Assembly (NCBI GenBank): GCA_017853575.1
Contig: JAFMJI010000005.1
Span: forward strand, 80,189-144,188
DNA: 64,000 nucleotides
Reading direction: 5' to 3'
Source of the DNA: Chitinophagaceae bacterium
GTDB lineage: Bacteria; Bacteroidota; Bacteroidia; Chitinophagales; Chitinophagaceae
Part shown: positions 55,036 through 63,810 of the stretch, in pieces
Numbering within the stretch: position 1 is the first letter of the stretch
How the letters are laid out: each line of letters starts with the position of its first letter
Translations under genes and position numbers: made by a program
Notes under the pieces: generated by a model
What the model was told of the DNA's origin: nothing
The model's input: only the letters and a program-made list of their open reading frames with translations
Databases searched by the model: none

Positions 55036-57018
55036 ATGAAAAAAATTATCGTTGCAATCCTGTCATTGATATTTATCAATGGTCTTACTGCTCAACAGAT
55101 GGTGAAGCGCATGATCTTGCCTTCAGACGTACTGTCTATGAGAAATATTCGACAACCTAAAGTATCCCCTGACGGGAAGTGGGTACTGTACAGCGTTTCA
55201 AGGGTTGACAGCATCAAAGACAAGAATGTTTCCAAGTTGTACATGACCAGCTGGGATGGAAAGGAAACAGTTCAATTAACTGAGCAAACAAGTAACCCGA
55301 GCGCACATGGATGGAGTCCGGACCGCAAATACATTTCATTTATTGCCAACGGCAAAAGTGAAGACAAGTCATCTGCTGCAAGGCAACTTTTTTTACTCGA
55401 CAGAAGAGGCGGAGAATCCTTTCAATTGACACATGTTAAAAGCAGCATCGTCTCTTATACATGGAGTCCGGATGGCAACAAGATTTTATTGGTACTCGAC
55501 GACCCTGATTTTTCGGACACCGCGAAATCCAGTGTACGAGTGCCTTTTGAGATCAATCGTTATCACTTTAAACAAGATTATGAGGGGTATCTGGACAACC
55601 GCAAGAGCCACCTGTATTTGTTTGACATGACCACAAAAAAATTAGATACACTTACCAAAGGCAACAAAGAAGAGGCCGGTGCAGTTTTTAGCCATGATGG
55701 AAAATCCATTGCATATGTAAGTAATATTTCTGCAGATCCTGACCGCAATTCCAATACCGATATTTTCTTAATGGATTTGAAAACAAAGCAGGTCAGACAA
55801 ATCACAACTTTCAAAGGCAGCAATGGTTCTCCGATGTTCAGTCCGGATGATCAATACCTTGCCTATACGCAGAGTTTGACAGAAGAAAATTTCAATATGT
55901 ATGATGTAAGTGAGTTGATCATCAAAAGAATAAATGATGGGAAAGAAAAAAATCTGACAAAGCAAGTAGACCGATCAGTAAGAGGATTTACTTGGGCGTC
56001 CGACAGCAAGTCGATCTATGCTTTGATAGAAGATGATCGCAAGCAACACATCCATCAGATAAATATTGAAACTGGTTCAGTGCAATCTGTTACAAAAGGT
56101 GATGCTGTTTTCAGTTCCATTCAATCCAACGATGAAGGAAAGATGGTGGCATTGTTCAGTGATCCACAAACTCCAGAAGAAATTTATTGTCTGGACAATA
56201 ACATTCCAAGGAGATTGACACATGAGCAAGATGCATTTTTAAAAAATCTTCAATTATCTCATGTACGCGGATTTAAGGCAATGACAGAAGATAAATCAGA
56301 AGTAAATGGCATTCTTTATCTGCCTGATACCAGCAAAAGAAAATATCCCTTGATTCTTTTCATACATGGTGGACCAGTTGCGCAGGACGATTATTCATTT
56401 GATGAATCACGTCAAATCCTTGCTGCTGCAGGATTTGCTGTTGCTGCCGTCAATTACCGTGGAAGCAGTGGAAGAGGTGCAGCATATTCAAGAGCCATCT
56501 ATGGAGACTGGGGGAACAAAGAAGTTACCGATATCATTGCTGTTGCGAATCATTTGATCAAAAATGGAATTGCAGATTCTACGCGCATGGGAATTGGCGG
56601 ATGGAGTTATGGAGGCATTCTCACAAACTATACCATCGCCAAGGACAACCGCCTAAAGGCAGCGGTAAGCGGAGCGGGCAGTTCTTTTCAATTTACCATG
56701 TATGGAACGGATCAGTATGTAATGCAATATGATGAAGAGTTGGGTGCGCCTTGGGAAAACACCAAAAAATGGATGGACTTATCTTATCCATTCCTGAAAG
56801 TGAAGTCGATTAAAACACCGACACTGTTCATGGCGAGTCAGAATGATTTCAATGTTCCAGTGGCAGGTGCTGAGCAGATGTATCAGGCGTTTAAACATAC
56901 TGGAATACCTACCGGGTTGATCATCTATCCCAATCAAAATCATGGGGTGAGTGTACCTAGTTATATTATCCACCGCTATAACAAACACATCGAATGGTTT
57001 AAAAAATATTTAGAATAG
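55036..57018 (+). CDS. S9 family peptidase (acylaminoacyl-peptidase-like)
   Basis: A 660-residue secreted peptidase. The ATG at 55036 gives the signal peptide MKKIIVAILSLIFINGLTAQ; an in-frame TTG two codons earlier is less likely. The N-terminal beta-propeller has repeated Trp-Ser-Pro-Asp blades (GWSPDRKYISFIANG, TWSPDGNKILLVLD). The hydrolase domain has GIGGWSYGGILTNY (nucleophile) near residue 520, the Asp region MASQNDFNVPVAG near 602 and the His in NQNHGVSVP near 636. It lies 62 bases before the SusC gene on the same strand and may supply peptides to that importer. Confidence 0.92.
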   Translation: MKKIIVAILSLIFINGLTAQQMVKRMILPSDVLSMRNIRQPKVSPDGKWVLYSVSRVDSIKDKNVSKLYMTSWDGKETVQLTEQTSNPSAHGWSPDRKYISFIANGKSEDKSSAARQLFLLDRRGGESFQLTHVKSSIVSYTWSPDGNKILLVLDDPDFSDTAKSSVRVPFEINRYHFKQDYEGYLDNRKSHLYLFDMTTKKLDTLTKGNKEEAGAVFSHDGKSIAYVSNISADPDRNSNTDIFLMDLKTKQVRQITTFKGSNGSPMFSPDDQYLAYTQSLTEENFNMYDVSELIIKRINDGKEKNLTKQVDRSVRGFTWASDSKSIYALIEDDRKQHIHQINIETGSVQSVTKGDAVFSSIQSNDEGKMVALFSDPQTPEEIYCLDNNIPRRLTHEQDAFLKNLQLSHVRGFKAMTEDKSEVNGILYLPDTSKRKYPLILFIHGGPVAQDDYSFDESRQILAAAGFAVAAVNYRGSSGRGAAYSRAIYGDWGNKEVTDIIAVANHLIKNGIADSTRMGIGGWSYGGILTNYTIAKDNRLKAAVSGAGSSFQFTMYGTDQYVMQYDEELGAPWENTKKWMDLSYPFLKVKSIKTPTLFMASQNDFNVPVAGAEQMYQAFKHTGIPTGLIIYPNQNHGVSVPSYIIHRYNKHIEWFKKYLE

Positions 57019-57080
57019 TTTAACAATTTTATCATCTCGTTGTTTATTCATTTTTCGAGTACAAGTAAATTCAAAATCGT

Positions 57081-60000
57081 ATGCACAAAAAATTACTTTG
57101 TTTAGGAATTACACTGATTACAATCCTGTTTTCCTCAACATTATTGGCACAAACCTCTGATGTTAAAGGAAAAGTAGCAGATGAAAGCGGAGTGCCTGTT
57201 GCAGGTGCCAGCATTGTAATCAAAGGACAAACTGCTGGTGTTACATCCGACGCATCTGGTCTCTTCACTTTACCAAATTCATCTGGAAAACAGATCGTTA
57301 TTACAGCGGTTGGATATGAGTCGCTTCAGATTATTGCGAGAAACAATCTCCAGGTTACGCTCAAAACAGACACCAGATTGTTGTCTGAAGTTGTGGTTAC
57401 TGGTTTTGGTGGAGCTACCATCAAACGCGAATTGACCGGCAATATCGCACGGGTAAAATCTAAGGAGATAGAATATCTTCCAACACCTACTGTAGATCAG
57501 GCTTTGCAGGGAAGAGCAGCGGGTGTATTTGTGAATGCACAATCAGGTAAGCTGGGCCAAGCGGTTACAGTGCGTGTACGTGGTAATTCTTCCATCAGTG
57601 CCAGCAGTCAGCCTCTTTATGTATTGGATGGTGTGCCCATCACAACACAAAGTCAGAGCAGCTATGGTGGTGCGATGAATCCATTGGCAGATCTCAACCA
57701 AAATGATATTGAATCTATTGAAGTATTGAAAGATGCATCTGCAGGAGCTATTTATGGTTCGAGAGCAGCAAACGGAGTGGTGCTGATTACTACCAAAAAA
57801 GGTAAGGCAGGAAGGACCAATGTTTCTTTCAATTTACAAAATGGATATTCAGAGGCAACCAAGCGCCTGCCTATGTTGAATTCTCAACAATATGCAGAGT
57901 TGATTCTGGAAGCAGCAAAATATTCTGATGACAAAGAGGGTATACCTTATAACGATCCATACAGCTATACTACTTATGTCAAGAACGACGTAATGGATTA
58001 TTACAGTTATGGTGAATGGTCGAAAGATCCAAACAAAACCTATGATTGGCAGGATGCAGTGTTTCAGAAAGGTGCTTACAAACAGGCAGATCTTCAGATT
58101 CGTGGTGGAACAGATAAAACAAAATTTTTCAGTTCTTTTCAGCATCTTGATCAGACTGGTACTATTATAGGAAACAGTTTAGTACGCTCTGCAGGAAGAA
58201 TCAATCTAGATCAAAAAGCAAATGATTGGTTGGATCTCGGCGTTTCAATGAGCATTTCAAGAACCTTGAACAGGAGATTACCGGATGACAATGCTTTCTC
58301 AAACCCACTGCAGGCCATCGCGCTTAACCCGATGACTCCATTCAATGATCCAAAGACAGGCTTGCCTGCTGGTACGCCTCCAGGTGATCTAAATATACCT
58401 TTATACTATAATCCAGTCATTTCTGTGCAATATGCAAAGTTCACACAGGAAGTTTTCAGAACTTTTGGCAACTCCTATTTGAAAGCAAAGCTTATGAAGG
58501 GACTTACTTTTCAAACAGAATTTGGAATGGACTACCTGAGCCAGAATGAAGAAGGATATTTCAGGTCTGAAACTGTTAGAAACCAAACTTCTGCAGCTCG
58601 CGGTTCAGGAACCAATACAGGTACGTTTATCACAAACTATAACACCAACTCATACTTCAATTACAATTATGCTGGTAAAAAACATAACCTAAGCACTACG
58701 TTGGGTATGCAGTATCAGCAGTCTCAAGCGAAGTACAATTCTACATCAGGAACAGATTTTCCATCCAACTCATATACCAAGATAGCAAGTGCTGCAACAA
58801 AGTCTGGAGGTAGTTCATCACAATCAGACTTCAGGTTCTTGTCCTATTTCCTCAGAGCCAACTACAGTTTCATGGATAAGTACATTGTTGCTGCAAGTGG
58901 ACGTTTGGATGCATCTTCTCGTTTTGGTAAGGATGCTCGTCAAGGATTTTTCCCTGCATTGTCTGCAGGCTGGATCATGACCAACGAAAAGTTTTTGAGC
59001 AATATTGACTTTCTGAGCTTCCTCAAATTGAGAGCCAGCTATGGAATTGTTGGTAACGCAGAAATTGGAAACTTCCCTCAACTTGGTTTGTATTCAGGTG
59101 ATGCAGGATATGCTGGAAATGCAGGACAAAGACCATCACAATTAAGAAACGATAGTTTGAGATGGGAAACCACCAAGCAAGCAGATTTTGGTATTGACTT
59201 CGGTTTGTTCAACAATAGAATAACAGGTGAGATCGATTATTATGAAAAGAAAACATCTGGATTGTTGTTGACAGTGAACATACCAGCAACCACAGGATTT
59301 ACCAGCATCGTGAAAAACGTTGGTAAACTAGAAAACAAAGGATATGAATTTGTTTTAAATACACAGAATCTGATCGGCTCTTTCAAATGGACTACTAACA
59401 TAAACCTCGCTTTGAACAAAGGGAAGGTTACTGATATCCAAGGTCAAATTATCCAAGGTGGTGTAAGCAATATGAATCGTGTAGAGCAGGGGTATAATGT
59501 TGGAGTATTTTATACTCCAGAATTTGCTGGTGTTGATCCAAACAATGGTGATGCGTTGTTCTATAAGAATACAAAACTTGCTGATGGTAAACTTGATAGA
59601 GCTACTACCAATAACTACAGTGAAGCACAACGCATCGTTGTAGGTGATCCAAACCCAGATTTGATATTTGGTTTCACAAACAATTTCTCTTACAAAGGAT
59701 TTGATCTTTCTGTTTTCTTCAATGGTGTAAGCGGTAACCAGAACAATATTTACGGAATGGGAAGATATTCTTCAGCAAGTATGTTGTACGAAGACAACAA
59801 CACTGCTGATCAGTTGCAGCGTTGGCAAAAACCTGGTGATGTAACCAATATTCCTCAAGTTCGTTTGTATTATACCAATGGATCTCAGGCCAGCAGCCGC
59901 TATATTGTTGATGGTTCATATGTGCGTTTGAGAAATGTAACATTCGGTTATAATATCGACGGCAAAGTCTTGCGTAAATACAAGATAGAAAAAATGCGAC

Positions 60001-60161
60001 TATATCTTTCAGCACAAAACCTGCTGACATTTACAAAGTATCCATATTGGGATCCAGAGGTGAATGCCGATTCATTTGATTCAAACATCGCAAAAGGAAA
60101 TGATTTCTATACGCCACCACAGCCAAGAACACTCCTTGCGGGCATCAACATTAGTTTTTAA
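57081..60161 (+). CDS. SusC/RagA-type TonB-dependent outer-membrane transporter
   Basis: A 1026-residue outer-membrane protein. It starts with a signal peptide (MHKKLLCLGITLITILFSSTLLAQ), then a carboxypeptidase-D-like regulatory domain (residues 25-95; GKVADESGVPVAGASIVIKG), the motif SEVVVTGFGG, the plug domain (YVLDGVPI, LKDASAGAIYGSRAANGVVLITTKKG near 215), and a C-terminal 22-strand barrel ending in the terminal Phe. It imports oligomers bound by its SusD partner. The neighbouring peptidase suggests peptides rather than glycans as cargo, but this is inference. Confidence 0.96.
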   Translation: MHKKLLCLGITLITILFSSTLLAQTSDVKGKVADESGVPVAGASIVIKGQTAGVTSDASGLFTLPNSSGKQIVITAVGYESLQIIARNNLQVTLKTDTRLLSEVVVTGFGGATIKRELTGNIARVKSKEIEYLPTPTVDQALQGRAAGVFVNAQSGKLGQAVTVRVRGNSSISASSQPLYVLDGVPITTQSQSSYGGAMNPLADLNQNDIESIEVLKDASAGAIYGSRAANGVVLITTKKGKAGRTNVSFNLQNGYSEATKRLPMLNSQQYAELILEAAKYSDDKEGIPYNDPYSYTTYVKNDVMDYYSYGEWSKDPNKTYDWQDAVFQKGAYKQADLQIRGGTDKTKFFSSFQHLDQTGTIIGNSLVRSAGRINLDQKANDWLDLGVSMSISRTLNRRLPDDNAFSNPLQAIALNPMTPFNDPKTGLPAGTPPGDLNIPLYYNPVISVQYAKFTQEVFRTFGNSYLKAKLMKGLTFQTEFGMDYLSQNEEGYFRSETVRNQTSAARGSGTNTGTFITNYNTNSYFNYNYAGKKHNLSTTLGMQYQQSQAKYNSTSGTDFPSNSYTKIASAATKSGGSSSQSDFRFLSYFLRANYSFMDKYIVAASGRLDASSRFGKDARQGFFPALSAGWIMTNEKFLSNIDFLSFLKLRASYGIVGNAEIGNFPQLGLYSGDAGYAGNAGQRPSQLRNDSLRWETTKQADFGIDFGLFNNRITGEIDYYEKKTSGLLLTVNIPATTGFTSIVKNVGKLENKGYEFVLNTQNLIGSFKWTTNINLALNKGKVTDIQGQIIQGGVSNMNRVEQGYNVGVFYTPEFAGVDPNNGDALFYKNTKLADGKLDRATTNNYSEAQRIVVGDPNPDLIFGFTNNFSYKGFDLSVFFNGVSGNQNNIYGMGRYSSASMLYEDNNTADQLQRWQKPGDVTNIPQVRLYYTNGSQASSRYIVDGSYVRLRNVTFGYNIDGKVLRKYKIEKMRLYLSAQNLLTFTKYPYWDPEVNADSFDSNIAKGNDFYTPPQPRTLLAGINISF

Positions 60162-60167
60162 TTCTTA

Positions 60168-61568
60168 ATGAAATTCATGATGAAAAATAGTATACAAATG
60201 AAAAAAGCTTCATACATCATATTAGCTGCCTGGACAGTTTTCTCTATCGTTGGTTGTGAGAAGCGTCTTGATATTCTTCCTTATCAGAGTATTTCAGCAG
60301 ACAAAGCACTCGAAAATGAAAGCGATGTCAATGTAACATTGATTGGAGCCTATGATGGAGTTCAGTCTGCTCCTGTTTATGGAGGAGATATCATGGTATT
60401 GAATGATCTTATTGGAAATAGTGCCAACATCAATTTTACAGGAACATTTGCAGGGTTGAAAGATGCTTATCAAACCATAATGACAGCAGATAATTCATTT
60501 GCATCTGGCACTTGGATTTCTGCATACAATACAATTAACCGTTGCAACAGTGTATTGTCTGCATTAGATAAGGTAACATCTTCGCCAGATAGAAAAAACT
60601 CAGTAGAAGGTCAGGCATTGTTCTTGAGGGCTTCCATGTATTTTGAGCTCGTCAGGCTTTTTGCCAAGACCATTGGCGATGGAGATGCTGCTTCCAATCC
60701 TGGTGTTCCTTTGGTATTGACAGTAACCAAAGGTGTGAGCAGTGCTGATAATTTACCACGTGCATCCGTTAAAGCAGTTTATGATCAGGTGATTGCAGAT
60801 CTCACAAAAGCAGAATCATTGTTGCCGGCCACCAATACTATTTATGCAACCAAATGGGCTGCTGCTGCACAACTTTCAAGAGTTCATTTGATGTTGAAAA
60901 ACTATGCTGCTGCAGGCGACGCTGCAAACAGAGTAATAACTGGCAGTGGTAAAAAATTAAATCCTGATTTTACAAAATTGTGGTTCACTTTCATCAACAA
61001 TGGTGGAGCAAATCCTGATGAGTATCTTTTCGCAATAACAGTTACAGCTCAGGATGGAACCAATTCCTTGAATACGTATTTTGGTAGAAACGTTGGTATC
61101 ACTGGAACCAATGGTAGAAGTGATTGTAAAATCAAAGCGGCTCATATTGCATTGTACGAAACAGGTGATGTAAGAAAAACATATTTTGCTTTGAGTGGAG
61201 GTAACAACTACACACGCAAACACCTCGATCGCTATGGCAATGTGCCCGTCATTCGTCTTGCAGAAATGTATTTGACACGTGCAGAGGCCAACTTCAGAAA
61301 CAGCACCAGTGTAGGTGCAGCACCATTGAGTGATGTGAATGCTATTCGCAACAGAGTTGGTTTGCCTTCTTTGACTACTGTTACATTGGATGATATCACC
61401 AAGGAGCGTTATCTCGAATTGGCCTTCGAAGGTCACAATCTACATGAAGCAAAGCGTTTACAGAAAAGTGTAGGTGCGAATGCATGGAACTCTCCAAAGT
61501 TGATTCTTCCTATCCCCCAGCGTGAAATGGATGTAAATAAAAGTTTGGTACAAAATTCAGGGTATTAA
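60168..61568 (+). CDS. SusD/RagB-type nutrient-binding lipoprotein
   Basis: A 466-residue SusD-like protein that caps the SusC transporter and binds cargo at the surface. The lipobox FSIVGC leaves Cys at about residue 29 (or 19, if translation starts at the ATG at 60198, which would give a more typical signal peptide MKKASYIILAAW). The fold is tetratricopeptide-rich: QALFLRASMYFELVRLFA and WAAAAQLSRVHLMLKNY, with the C-terminal SusD signature LYHTRAEA-like stretch RLAEMYLTRAEANFRN and the LELAFEGHNLHEAKRL block. The gene begins six bases after the SusC stop. Confidence 0.95.
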   Translation: MKFMMKNSIQMKKASYIILAAWTVFSIVGCEKRLDILPYQSISADKALENESDVNVTLIGAYDGVQSAPVYGGDIMVLNDLIGNSANINFTGTFAGLKDAYQTIMTADNSFASGTWISAYNTINRCNSVLSALDKVTSSPDRKNSVEGQALFLRASMYFELVRLFAKTIGDGDAASNPGVPLVLTVTKGVSSADNLPRASVKAVYDQVIADLTKAESLLPATNTIYATKWAAAAQLSRVHLMLKNYAAAGDAANRVITGSGKKLNPDFTKLWFTFINNGGANPDEYLFAITVTAQDGTNSLNTYFGRNVGITGTNGRSDCKIKAAHIALYETGDVRKTYFALSGGNNYTRKHLDRYGNVPVIRLAEMYLTRAEANFRNSTSVGAAPLSDVNAIRNRVGLPSLTTVTLDDITKERYLELAFEGHNLHEAKRLQKSVGANAWNSPKLILPIPQREMDVNKSLVQNSGY

Positions 61569-61611
61569 TGCCTGCCATATTTTTCTAGTTTGTCCTTATC
61601 AATAATACAAC

Positions 61612-61646
61612 AACCCCTTTTGGATTTCTATCCTTGAGGGGTTTTC
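61612..61646 (+). terminator. Terminator-like hairpin after the SusD gene
   Basis: AACCCC...GGGGTT with an internal GGAT/ATCC pair forms a stem-loop followed by TTTTC, 43 bases after the SusD stop. The stem reaches into the 3' end of the minus-strand VOC gene, so it may serve both directions. The inner loop is imperfect, so strength is uncertain. Confidence 0.5.
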
Positions 61647-62050
61647 TTTAAAGCAATGAATCTATCTAATTCTAAATGCATGATACCCCATAGGTAACCA
61701 TCTGGATCTTCAATGCTCCGTAAAAACATAAACTCTTCTCTAAACACAGAAACAGGCTCTATGCCACCGGCTGCCATTCCATTCTCCATCATTTGATTTA
61801 CTATTTCGATACTTTCTACCTGTAAGGTAAATGAAGGTATTTGGTATCTTCTTGCATCCATCTTCTGTTTTTCAAGGTACACGTTTGAGAATTGCCTCGA
61901 TTGCAACATTATATAAATGGAGTCAGACCAAACCATGCATTTTTGGTCTTCGTCTGTAAACAATGGGTTGATGGTAAAGCCTAATGCAAGATAGAATTGC
62001 ATTGATTTTTCTGGATCACTTACTGTTATATTAATGAAAATTTGTTTCAT
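61628..62050 (-). CDS. VOC family (glyoxalase/bleomycin-resistance-fold) protein
   Basis: A 140-residue small VOC protein: MKQIFINITVSDPEKSMQFYLALGFTINP is a typical first half, with KCMVWSDSIYIMLQSRQF following. The end, FLRSIEDPDGYLWGIMHLELDRF, is the usual C-terminal strand region of the family. Lactoylglutathione lyase or fosfomycin/bleomycin-type binding cannot be told apart from sequence alone. It is the last of a run of minus-strand accessory genes after the metallo-beta-lactamase and HigBA genes. Confidence 0.85.
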   Translation of the reverse strand: MKQIFINITVSDPEKSMQFYLALGFTINPLFTDEDQKCMVWSDSIYIMLQSRQFSNVYLEKQKMDARRYQIPSFTLQVESIEIVNQMMENGMAAGGIEPVSVFREEFMFLRSIEDPDGYLWGIMHLELDRFIALKKTPQG

Positions 62051-62107
62051 TCATTTTTGTATTGTGGGTGGAATAAAAATAGATAAAAAATGTAATAAGC
62101 CTAAATC

Positions 62108-62165
62108 AGGAACAGCCACGAAAGCCATCTTCCGCCAGGAATGGCTTGTCCAGTTTGGCTCTCCT
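62108..62165. repeat. Imperfect two-stem inverted repeat in the VOC/beta-lactamase spacer
   Basis: In plus orientation an outer pair AGGAACAGCCA...TGGCTCTCCT encloses an inner perfect pair AAGCCAT...ATGGCTT with a 12-base loop. It is far more G/C-rich than its surroundings, as seen in dispersed palindromic repeats or cassette recombination sites. There is no T-run in either direction, so it is not a simple terminator. Other copies cannot be checked from this window. Confidence 0.55.
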
Positions 62166-62251
62166 TTTCGACAAAAGATGCAATTCTAATACGATGATAA
62201 AGTATGTGACTAATAGAAAATTGAAGCGTTAGGAGTCCTGCAAATTTCCAG

Positions 62252-63007
62252 CTAATTGTACTTAAATAATTTAATCGTGTAGTCTAGTAGGTCTTTGCCT
62301 CCAATTTCTCCGTGACCAGGGATAACAATTTTAATATTTGGATATTGTTGTTTCACTTTCTCAACAGTGGTTGACCATTCTCCAACATTGGCATCTCCCA
62401 AATACCCTTTTGTGGCCTGGAGTTCTTTAATTAAACAACCTCCAAATAATATGTTTTCCTTTGGGAAATACCCTACAACGTTATCTTTGGTATGACCTTG
62501 TCCAAAATATTTTACAATAGCATACGTTTTTCCAAGGCTTAATTTAAGAGAATCGTTAAATCCATTTTGAGGCACTTCGATACTATTGGGTTTCGCTAAT
62601 TCGATGGTTCTAAAATTTCCAAACGAAGGGATTTTTAACTTATGAAATGAGGCTAAGCCCCCTAAGCAATCATCGTGAAAGTGAGTGGGAACAATCGCAT
62701 TTATCTTACAATGAAGTTTCTCTTTAATAAAGTTTATTAAAACTTCAGCGCTTTTATTATTTGTAGGTGTATCAAATACAATCACTTCATTACTATTTCT
62801 AACTATCATCCCGTTACAGGGTACATTCCCGAAATCATTTGTTTGTAGATATGAAGTATGCAAAAATGCATTATCAGAAATTTGAATGATAATCAAATCT
62901 TCAGAATGATAAACTTCAAGAGGCTTAAATTCTTTGGCACTCAACTTGCTTTGGGAATATACATTTCCACTGAGTAAAAAGGTTAGAGCAAAAAGAAGTG
63001 TTTTCAT
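62252..63007 (-). CDS. Subclass B1 metallo-beta-lactamase
   Basis: A 251-residue secreted zinc beta-lactamase that opens the beta-lactam ring, with a signal peptide (MKTLLFALTFLLSGNVYSQ). All six zinc ligands of subclass B1 are present: H109, H111 and D113 in THFHDDCLGG, H172 in GQGHTKDN, C191 in GGCLIKE and H232 in PGHGE. K194 matches the substrate carboxylate-binding lysine of B1 enzymes. The length is similar to the BlaB/IND/CcrA group of Bacteroidota, but identity to any named allele cannot be judged here. Hairpin elements lie on both sides. A carbapenem-hydrolysing activity is expected from family knowledge, not shown. Confidence 0.93.
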   Translation of the reverse strand: MKTLLFALTFLLSGNVYSQSKLSAKEFKPLEVYHSEDLIIIQISDNAFLHTSYLQTNDFGNVPCNGMIVRNSNEVIVFDTPTNNKSAEVLINFIKEKLHCKINAIVPTHFHDDCLGGLASFHKLKIPSFGNFRTIELAKPNSIEVPQNGFNDSLKLSLGKTYAIVKYFGQGHTKDNVVGYFPKENILFGGCLIKELQATKGYLGDANVGEWSTTVEKVKQQYPNIKIVIPGHGEIGGKDLLDYTIKLFKYN

Positions 63008-63035
63008 AAAGTAAATATAAGAAAAGACGCAGCTA

Positions 63036-63120
63036 CCCTAACTTATTACTGGATTACAAATAAGCCATTCGTCGCAGCGAATCGCTTATCAGTAAAATTT
63101 ATAAATTTAACAAGTTAATT
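63036..63120. repeat. Complex inverted repeat between metallo-beta-lactamase and higA
   Basis: This 85-base element fills nearly the whole spacer. From the outside in, in plus orientation: TAACTT/AAGTTA, TTACTG/CAGTAA, ATAAGC/GCTTAT and ATTCG/CGAAT, with a C-C mismatch and unpaired bulges, around the loop TCGCAG. The ends read CCCTAAC and GTTAATT, which resemble, but do not fully match, the RYYYAAC and GTTRRRY core ends of integron attC sites. There is no T-run on either side, so a plain terminator is unlikely. Confidence 0.55.
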
Positions 63121-63423
63121 TTATTTTAATACAACCTTCAACTCACCTCCCAATCCCGTTTTGATAATTTTTATCAATGTTGAAAGTTTTATATCAGATG
63201 CATCATTTTCAATTCTTGAAATATAGGATTTATTCGTTCCGCATTTAGCAGCAAGTTCCTCCTGTGTCATACCACGACTATTTCTTGCTTCTTCCAACAA
63301 GAAACCTATTTTGAAAACTTCAAAGCCTCTTTCAAATTTTTCTCTTTTAGGAGTACCTTGTTTCCCATATTGATCATCAATAAATTCATCTAGTGATGTC
63401 AGGTTTTTATTTTTCGTTTTCAT
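63121..63423 (-). CDS. higA: HigA-type antitoxin, XRE family
   Basis: A 100-residue transcription regulator with an XRE helix-turn-helix (residues 42-95): [20 protein letters not shown] is the canonical HTH core, followed by [19 protein letters not shown]. It neutralises the toxin of the gene before it and likely represses its own promoter. It overlaps the toxin gene by 17 bases, with toxin first, the order found in higBA modules. Confidence 0.9.
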   Translation of the reverse strand: MKTKNKNLTSLDEFIDDQYGKQGTPKREKFERGFEVFKIGFLLEEARNSRGMTQEELAAKCGTNKSYISRIENDASDIKLSTLIKIIKTGLGGELKVVLK

Positions 63424-63745
63424 ATTGATATTCCTCCTTGATTTTTATAGCTTTTAAGATTTCAAGTTTCGGGGTCTTTTGATCTTTCTTGATAAAACCA
63501 TTACATAAAATGATCTTATTTCCTTTATCAAAAAAACAGAATATGCGATAAGCCTTTCCCTCCCAGGAAATCCTAAGTTCAAATAGTCCATTTACTCCTT
63601 CAATGTGTTTAAAAAACTTCAAAGTTATTTTAGGAAGAGACGCTAAGGATTTAAGCATCCACAATACTTTACTTCTACTGTCTTCATCCAATGATTTAAA
63701 AAAGTCATTGAAGTAATCTTTCCAAAAAATGAACTCTCTTTGCAT
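63407..63745 (-). CDS. higB: HigB/RelE-superfamily toxin (phage-derived Gp49-like)
   Basis: A 112-residue small basic protein of the RelE/ParE fold, HigB/Gp49-like group. The strand-helix signature [30 protein letters not shown] (residues about 52-81) followed by the terminal basic helix [21 protein letters not shown] is characteristic. Members are ribosome-dependent mRNA endonucleases. It is the first gene of the module; the inverted repeat at 63755-63772 immediately upstream of the start is a likely HigA operator. Confidence 0.88.
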   Translation of the reverse strand: MQREFIFWKDYFNDFFKSLDEDSRSKVLWMLKSLASLPKITLKFFKHIEGVNGLFELRISWEGKAYRIFCFFDKGNKIILCNGFIKKDQKTPKLEILKAIKIKEEYQYENEK

Positions 63746-63754
63746 ACTGCAAAA

Positions 63755-63772
63755 GTTGTCTAAACAGACAAC
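63755..63772. promoter_or_regulatory. Inverted repeat upstream of higBA, likely autoregulatory operator
   Basis: GTTGTCT and AGACAAC form a perfect 7-base dyad with a four-base centre, ten bases upstream of the higB start. Autoregulation by a HigA dimer at such dyads is usual for this module family. Confidence 0.6.
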
Positions 63773-63784
63773 AAAAGCAGGTGA

Positions 63785-63810
63785 AAAAAGCGGATTTTAT
63801 ACTGCTTTTT
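63785..63810. repeat. Short hairpin-forming repeat in the end spacer
   Basis: AAAAAGC and GCTTTTT enclose a 12-base centre in the gene-free stretch 63746-64000. No convincing gene was found there. An open minus-strand frame (63705-63935) covers the hairpin and the higB start, and I judge it non-coding. The hairpin may be part of the higBA control region or of a dispersed repeat. Confidence 0.35.

Noticed and set aside
62095..62235. Second attC-like site after the metallo-beta-lactamase
   Set aside because: On the minus strand TCCTAAC and TTTAGGC are only partly complementary, and the required GTT core is missing, so it is kept only as an imperfect inverted repeat.
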